From Bacteroidota bacterium (lineage in GTDB: Bacteria > Bacteroidota > Bacteroidia > Bacteroidales > JAAUTT01): a stretch of 46,276 nt of DNA. The stretch lies in the NCBI GenBank assembly GCA_021779665.1, contig JAJYAG010000032.1:1-46276 (forward strand). Direction: 5' to 3'. Made by a program: the position numbers and the translations under genes. The notes under the pieces are model-generated. The model made no database searches. It saw nothing but the letters and a program-made list of their open reading frames with translations, and was not told the DNA's origin. Positions 43,832 to 46,276 of the stretch are shown piece after piece (positions within the stretch are counted from its first letter, which is position 1; every line of letters starts with the position of its first letter).

Positions 43832-45427
43832 ATGAAAGAACCTGAAAATTATAAAATCCTGCTCGTCAGTCCCCATGAAGGAGAGTTTCCCGGCGTTAAA
43901 AGCATCAGCGCTTTTCTGACGATAAAGGGCATTGATAACCTTTCAGTTCCATACGAACCTGGTAAAAAGGAATCCTTACTGCATCTTATAAGAGAGTCGC
44001 AGCCCTCCATAATTGGATTCTCATTAACTTATCAAAGAATGTTTGACGACTTTGCAGAACTGATAGTCTATCTGCGCCGCAATGGCATTATGGCTCATTT
44101 TACAATGGGCGGTCATTTCCCTACCATTGAATGCATAAAAATTATGGAATACTTACCTGAACTTGATTCTATAATCAGGGGTGAAGGAGAAATAACGCTT
44201 ATGAAATTATACCGGAAATTGAAGTTCCCTTTTATATGGGACAATATAGATGGATTATGTTACAGGGATGAGATGAGTAAAATTAAAGTGAATAACTGCC
44301 GGAAGCTTATCGAAAACCTGGATGAGCTTCCCATTCCGGAAATAGTTAAGTCGCAGATGAGCAAAAAAAGTTTCAGGACAGCAAATCTGATGAGTAACCG
44401 TGGTTGTTATTACAGCTGCAATTACTGCACCAGCCCGGGCTTTTACAACGAAACAACAGGAATACAACGCCGAAGCCGGTCGCCTCAAAGTGTTGTAAAG
44501 GAAATGGAATATCTGCATTATGCCAAAGGGGTAAACATTTTCAATTTTGAAGGAGACGATTTCATTATAAATACGGCAGCCAGTCGCGATTGGGCATACC
44601 AGTTTATCGATGAATTAAAGGAGAGGAAACTAACAGGAAAGATTGTCTGGAAAATGTCGTGCAGGATTAATGATATTGAAAGGGATATCATTTGTGATCT
44701 TCAAAAAGCAGGCCTTATCCTCATCCATCTGAGTATTGAATCGGGCAACAACCCAAACCTGCAACTATTCAATAACCGGTACGCTACTGAAGATATTTTG
44801 AAAGTAATAAATCTTCTGAACGAAATTGATCTTTCGTTCGAATTCAGTGTGATGCTCCTCAACCCCTATTCTACCATCGAAACCTTAAAAGAGGATCTTA
44901 AATTTATAAAGCGTTTCAGCACATCGGAAGCTGCTGTAATTCACTTTTCAAAAATGATGGTGTATACTGGTACAAATCTTTATAATCAACTGATGAGTCA
45001 AGACAGGATAACTGGCACTTTTAGTTCACCCGATTATAATTATACTGACAACCGGCTTGAGCTTTTCGAGCTTATTCTGCATAAGGCTTTTCATTACAGA
45101 AATAACGACAAAAATGGGTTGGTTAACCTGCTGAGAAGTGCGAAGGCTGAATGTTTGCTGATAAATACTTTTAATCCCGGTGCCGAAAGTTTCTTTTATT
45201 ACCGCAATTTAAAACCTTTGATTAAAGAAGCTAACAAGCAGCTTATAGAAACCTTGGGTGCCGTGATAGACATGATTTCGACACTCTCATACGACGAAAT
45301 CCTGAATTACTGGACTATTATCGAAAATATTGTAGAAACCCACATTGAAAAAGAACAGCGCACCACCTATTTATTGAATGAGATTTTGGATTATCAGTTG
45401 AATTTCAATCATTCGGAGATTTGCTGA
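43832..45427 (+). CDS. B12-binding-type radical SAM protein
   Basis: 531 aa from the ATG at 43832; a TTG at 43790 would add 14 residues (no conserved content). N-terminal Rossmann-like domain of the cobalamin-binding kind (KILLVSPHEGEFPG, IIGFSLTYQRMFDDFAELIV, MGGHFPTIE, IIRGEGEITLMKL), lacking the classic DxHxxG B12-histidine motif, then a radical SAM core with CxxxCxxC (NRGCYYSCNYCTSP) and IESGNNPNLQLFNN. A C-terminal helical region of about 130 residues follows. Such proteins modify lipids, RNA or small molecules. With no neighbouring pathway genes the substrate cannot be inferred. Confidence 0.85.
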   Translation: MKEPENYKILLVSPHEGEFPGVKSISAFLTIKGIDNLSVPYEPGKKESLLHLIRESQPSIIGFSLTYQRMFDDFAELIVYLRRNGIMAHFTMGGHFPTIECIKIMEYLPELDSIIRGEGEITLMKLYRKLKFPFIWDNIDGLCYRDEMSKIKVNNCRKLIENLDELPIPEIVKSQMSKKSFRTANLMSNRGCYYSCNYCTSPGFYNETTGIQRRSRSPQSVVKEMEYLHYAKGVNIFNFEGDDFIINTAASRDWAYQFIDELKERKLTGKIVWKMSCRINDIERDIICDLQKAGLILIHLSIESGNNPNLQLFNNRYATEDILKVINLLNEIDLSFEFSVMLLNPYSTIETLKEDLKFIKRFSTSEAAVIHFSKMMVYTGTNLYNQLMSQDRITGTFSSPDYNYTDNRLELFELILHKAFHYRNNDKNGLVNLLRSAKAECLLINTFNPGAESFFYYRNLKPLIKEANKQLIETLGAVIDMISTLSYDEILNYWTIIENIVETHIEKEQRTTYLLNEILDYQLNFNHSEIC

Positions 45428-45428
45428 G

Positions 45429-45463
45429 GACAGACGACAGACGACAGTCGACGGACCACAGCA
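45429..45463. repeat. degenerate 7-bp tandem repeat, block C
   Basis: GACAGAC GACAGAC GACAGTC GACGGAC CACAGCA: five heptads starting 2 bp after the radical SAM stop codon. Weak further relatives (GTCCATAGTCGATGGTCCATGG-like text) continue to about 45495. Confidence 0.65.
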
Positions 45464-45573
45464 GTAAATACAGGTCCATAGTCGATGGTCCATGGCCAAT
45501 ACAGATGAATACAGGGCGATGGTTCATAATGGTTAAGTTGCACAGAATTGCAGATTTGATTTTATGGTTTTTA

Positions 45574-45627
45574 GGGCTGAAAGCCTTGGATAATTCAGCC
45601 CGGGGCAAAGTGAAGCGGCGCTCCGGG
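45574..45627. repeat. REP-like element with two stem-loops
   Basis: GGGCTGAA (45574-45581) is inverted as TTCAGCCC (45594-45601). The end of that arm starts a second stem, CCCGGGGC (45599-45606) with GCTCCGGG (45620-45627, one G-T pair). The shared bases mean the two stems are alternatives. Confidence 0.6.
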
Positions 45628-45770
45628 TCAGTTCGACCTAAGAGTTTTTGTAACTACAATTAAATAAGGTAATAAGGTTAAGTACCCATTGATATACTTT
45701 GTACTAAGTTAATCGTGTTTAGAACACCAAACATCACGGTGGATAACTTTAGGTTTTCAAACAGCCATTT

Positions 45771-45868
45771 GTAACTTTTTTGTGACCAAAAAAGTCACCA
45801 AAAAAGTCTTTAACGGCGGAAACGCGGTCCGTCTCCTTCGTCGACTTCCCTTGAACGGCCCGCCGTTA
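45771..45868. repeat. dispersed structured repeat, copy 1
   Basis: Starts with interleaved inverted repeats CTTTTTTG/CAAAAAAG and GTGAC/GTCAC, continues ACCAAAAAAGTC, and then has TAACGGCGG (45811-45819) inverted as CCGCCGTTA (45860-45868). No ORF. Related at its start to 46156-46190. Confidence 0.55.
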
Positions 45869-46155
45869 GCAAGGAATTAGTATTTTAGGCTTCGCCATGC
45901 TTTGATCAAAAGGTGTTTGGTAAATCAGAGCATTGCACCTTTTTAGTTATATAGTAGGTTAAAATAGTGTTAGAAATAAGGTTTTCTAAAAAAGAACCTG
46001 ATGTTTAATAAATTTATTTACGTCGAACTCACGTTATAATAATACATCACCGCAATTGTGGATCCTATTTAGTATCAGCAAAATTTCTACAATAGAGCCT
46101 GCATGGTCGATGGTGACTATGTTGCATAGTAATGTAGATCAAATTCAATGCTCTT

Positions 46156-46276
46156 GTTCTTTTGTCATGACACAAAAGGACCAAAAAGTCTAGGCTTCCT
46201 GGAAATTTGCTAAAAATAATAGTTTTGGCTACTGCGGGGGTAAACTCGCTTCATCATTGCAATACTCTGAGTACTG
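46156..46276. repeat. dispersed structured repeat, copy 2 (runs off the window)
   Basis: CTTTTGTCATGACACAAAAG followed by GACCAAAAAGTC matches the opening of copy 1 in layout. It continues with a different body that includes GTAAACTCGCTTC and reaches the window edge, so its end is unknown. Confidence 0.45.

Larger units (their letters stand above)
45428..46276. other. gene-free, repeat-rich region to the window end
   Basis: About 850 bp with no convincing gene; the short frames are not conserved-looking. It holds at least four kinds of repeat, listed separately: heptads, an inverted-repeat pair around GGGCTGAA, and two copies of an ACCAAAAAGTC-type element. The stretch 45660-45770 and 45900-46140 shows nothing I can name. 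Confidence 0.6.

Noticed and set aside
42780-45500. CRISPR array
   Set aside because: The repeats are 7-bp degenerate units without spacers of uniform length, and no cas gene is present.

Overview
The window comes from a Bacteroidota chromosome, probably a free-living or anaerobic Bacteroidales/Marinilabiliales-like lineage. Three lines of sequence support this. Promoters fit the Bacteroidota consensus TTTG-N18-21-TAnnTTTG and Shine-Dalgarno sites are mostly absent. The gene families are characteristic: a long type I signal peptidase, WbqC, single-chain PurL, the short archaeal/eukaryal-type ProRS, malic enzyme fused to a phosphotransacetylase-like domain, OmpP1/FadL, and an S9 DPP-IV peptidase. 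The DNA is AT-rich with AT-rich intergenic gaps. The species cannot be fixed from this sequence.

Layout. 1-2026 (minus): a nitrogen-uptake operon, TorF-like porin > glnK > amt (amt runs off the left edge), with a well-formed promoter at 2067-2097. 2461-5217: envelope and unknown proteins plus an ORF6N-domain protein. 5461-9159: purL. 9525-11690 (minus): a DPP-IV-like peptidase. 11836-15024: the thrS-infC-rpmI-rplT translation operon. 15224-17368: dapB-lepB, with dapB apparently leaderless. 17464-19949 (minus): a DUF362 protein and a membrane polyferredoxin. 20144-22848: larC-larB-wbqC. 22845-25730 (minus): a Tyr/Ser-rich lipoprotein and a FadL-like channel. 25832-30019: proS, a conserved unknown and a POTRA/Omp85-type protein. 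30078-33824 (minus): maeB and gdhA.

33982-42674 is the regulatory part. A 1392-residue protein carries three GAF-like repeats, a degenerate receiver, an intact-looking receiver and a PEP-synthase/PPDK-type ATP-grasp domain, but no phospho-histidine domain. It is translationally coupled (TGATG) to a LuxR-type regulator whose receiver has lost its phospho-acceptor Asp. A conventional membrane protein/histidine kinase/NarL-type regulator operon lies nearby at 40612-42674. Between them are two tRNA-Leu genes. The 3' end of the second is repeated exactly (23 bp) 741 bp downstream, bracketing a RelE/ParE-like toxin-antitoxin pair, which looks like a very small tRNA-targeted islet.

42768-46276 is accessory and repeat-rich. 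It holds an unknown 185-residue protein and an orphan B12-binding-type radical SAM protein, set among degenerate 7-bp tandem repeats, REP-like palindromes and dispersed ACCAAAAAAGTC-type elements. The best candidates for an undescribed system are the GAF/receiver/ATP-grasp protein with its coupled pseudo-receiver regulator, and the tRNA-Leu toxin-antitoxin islet.
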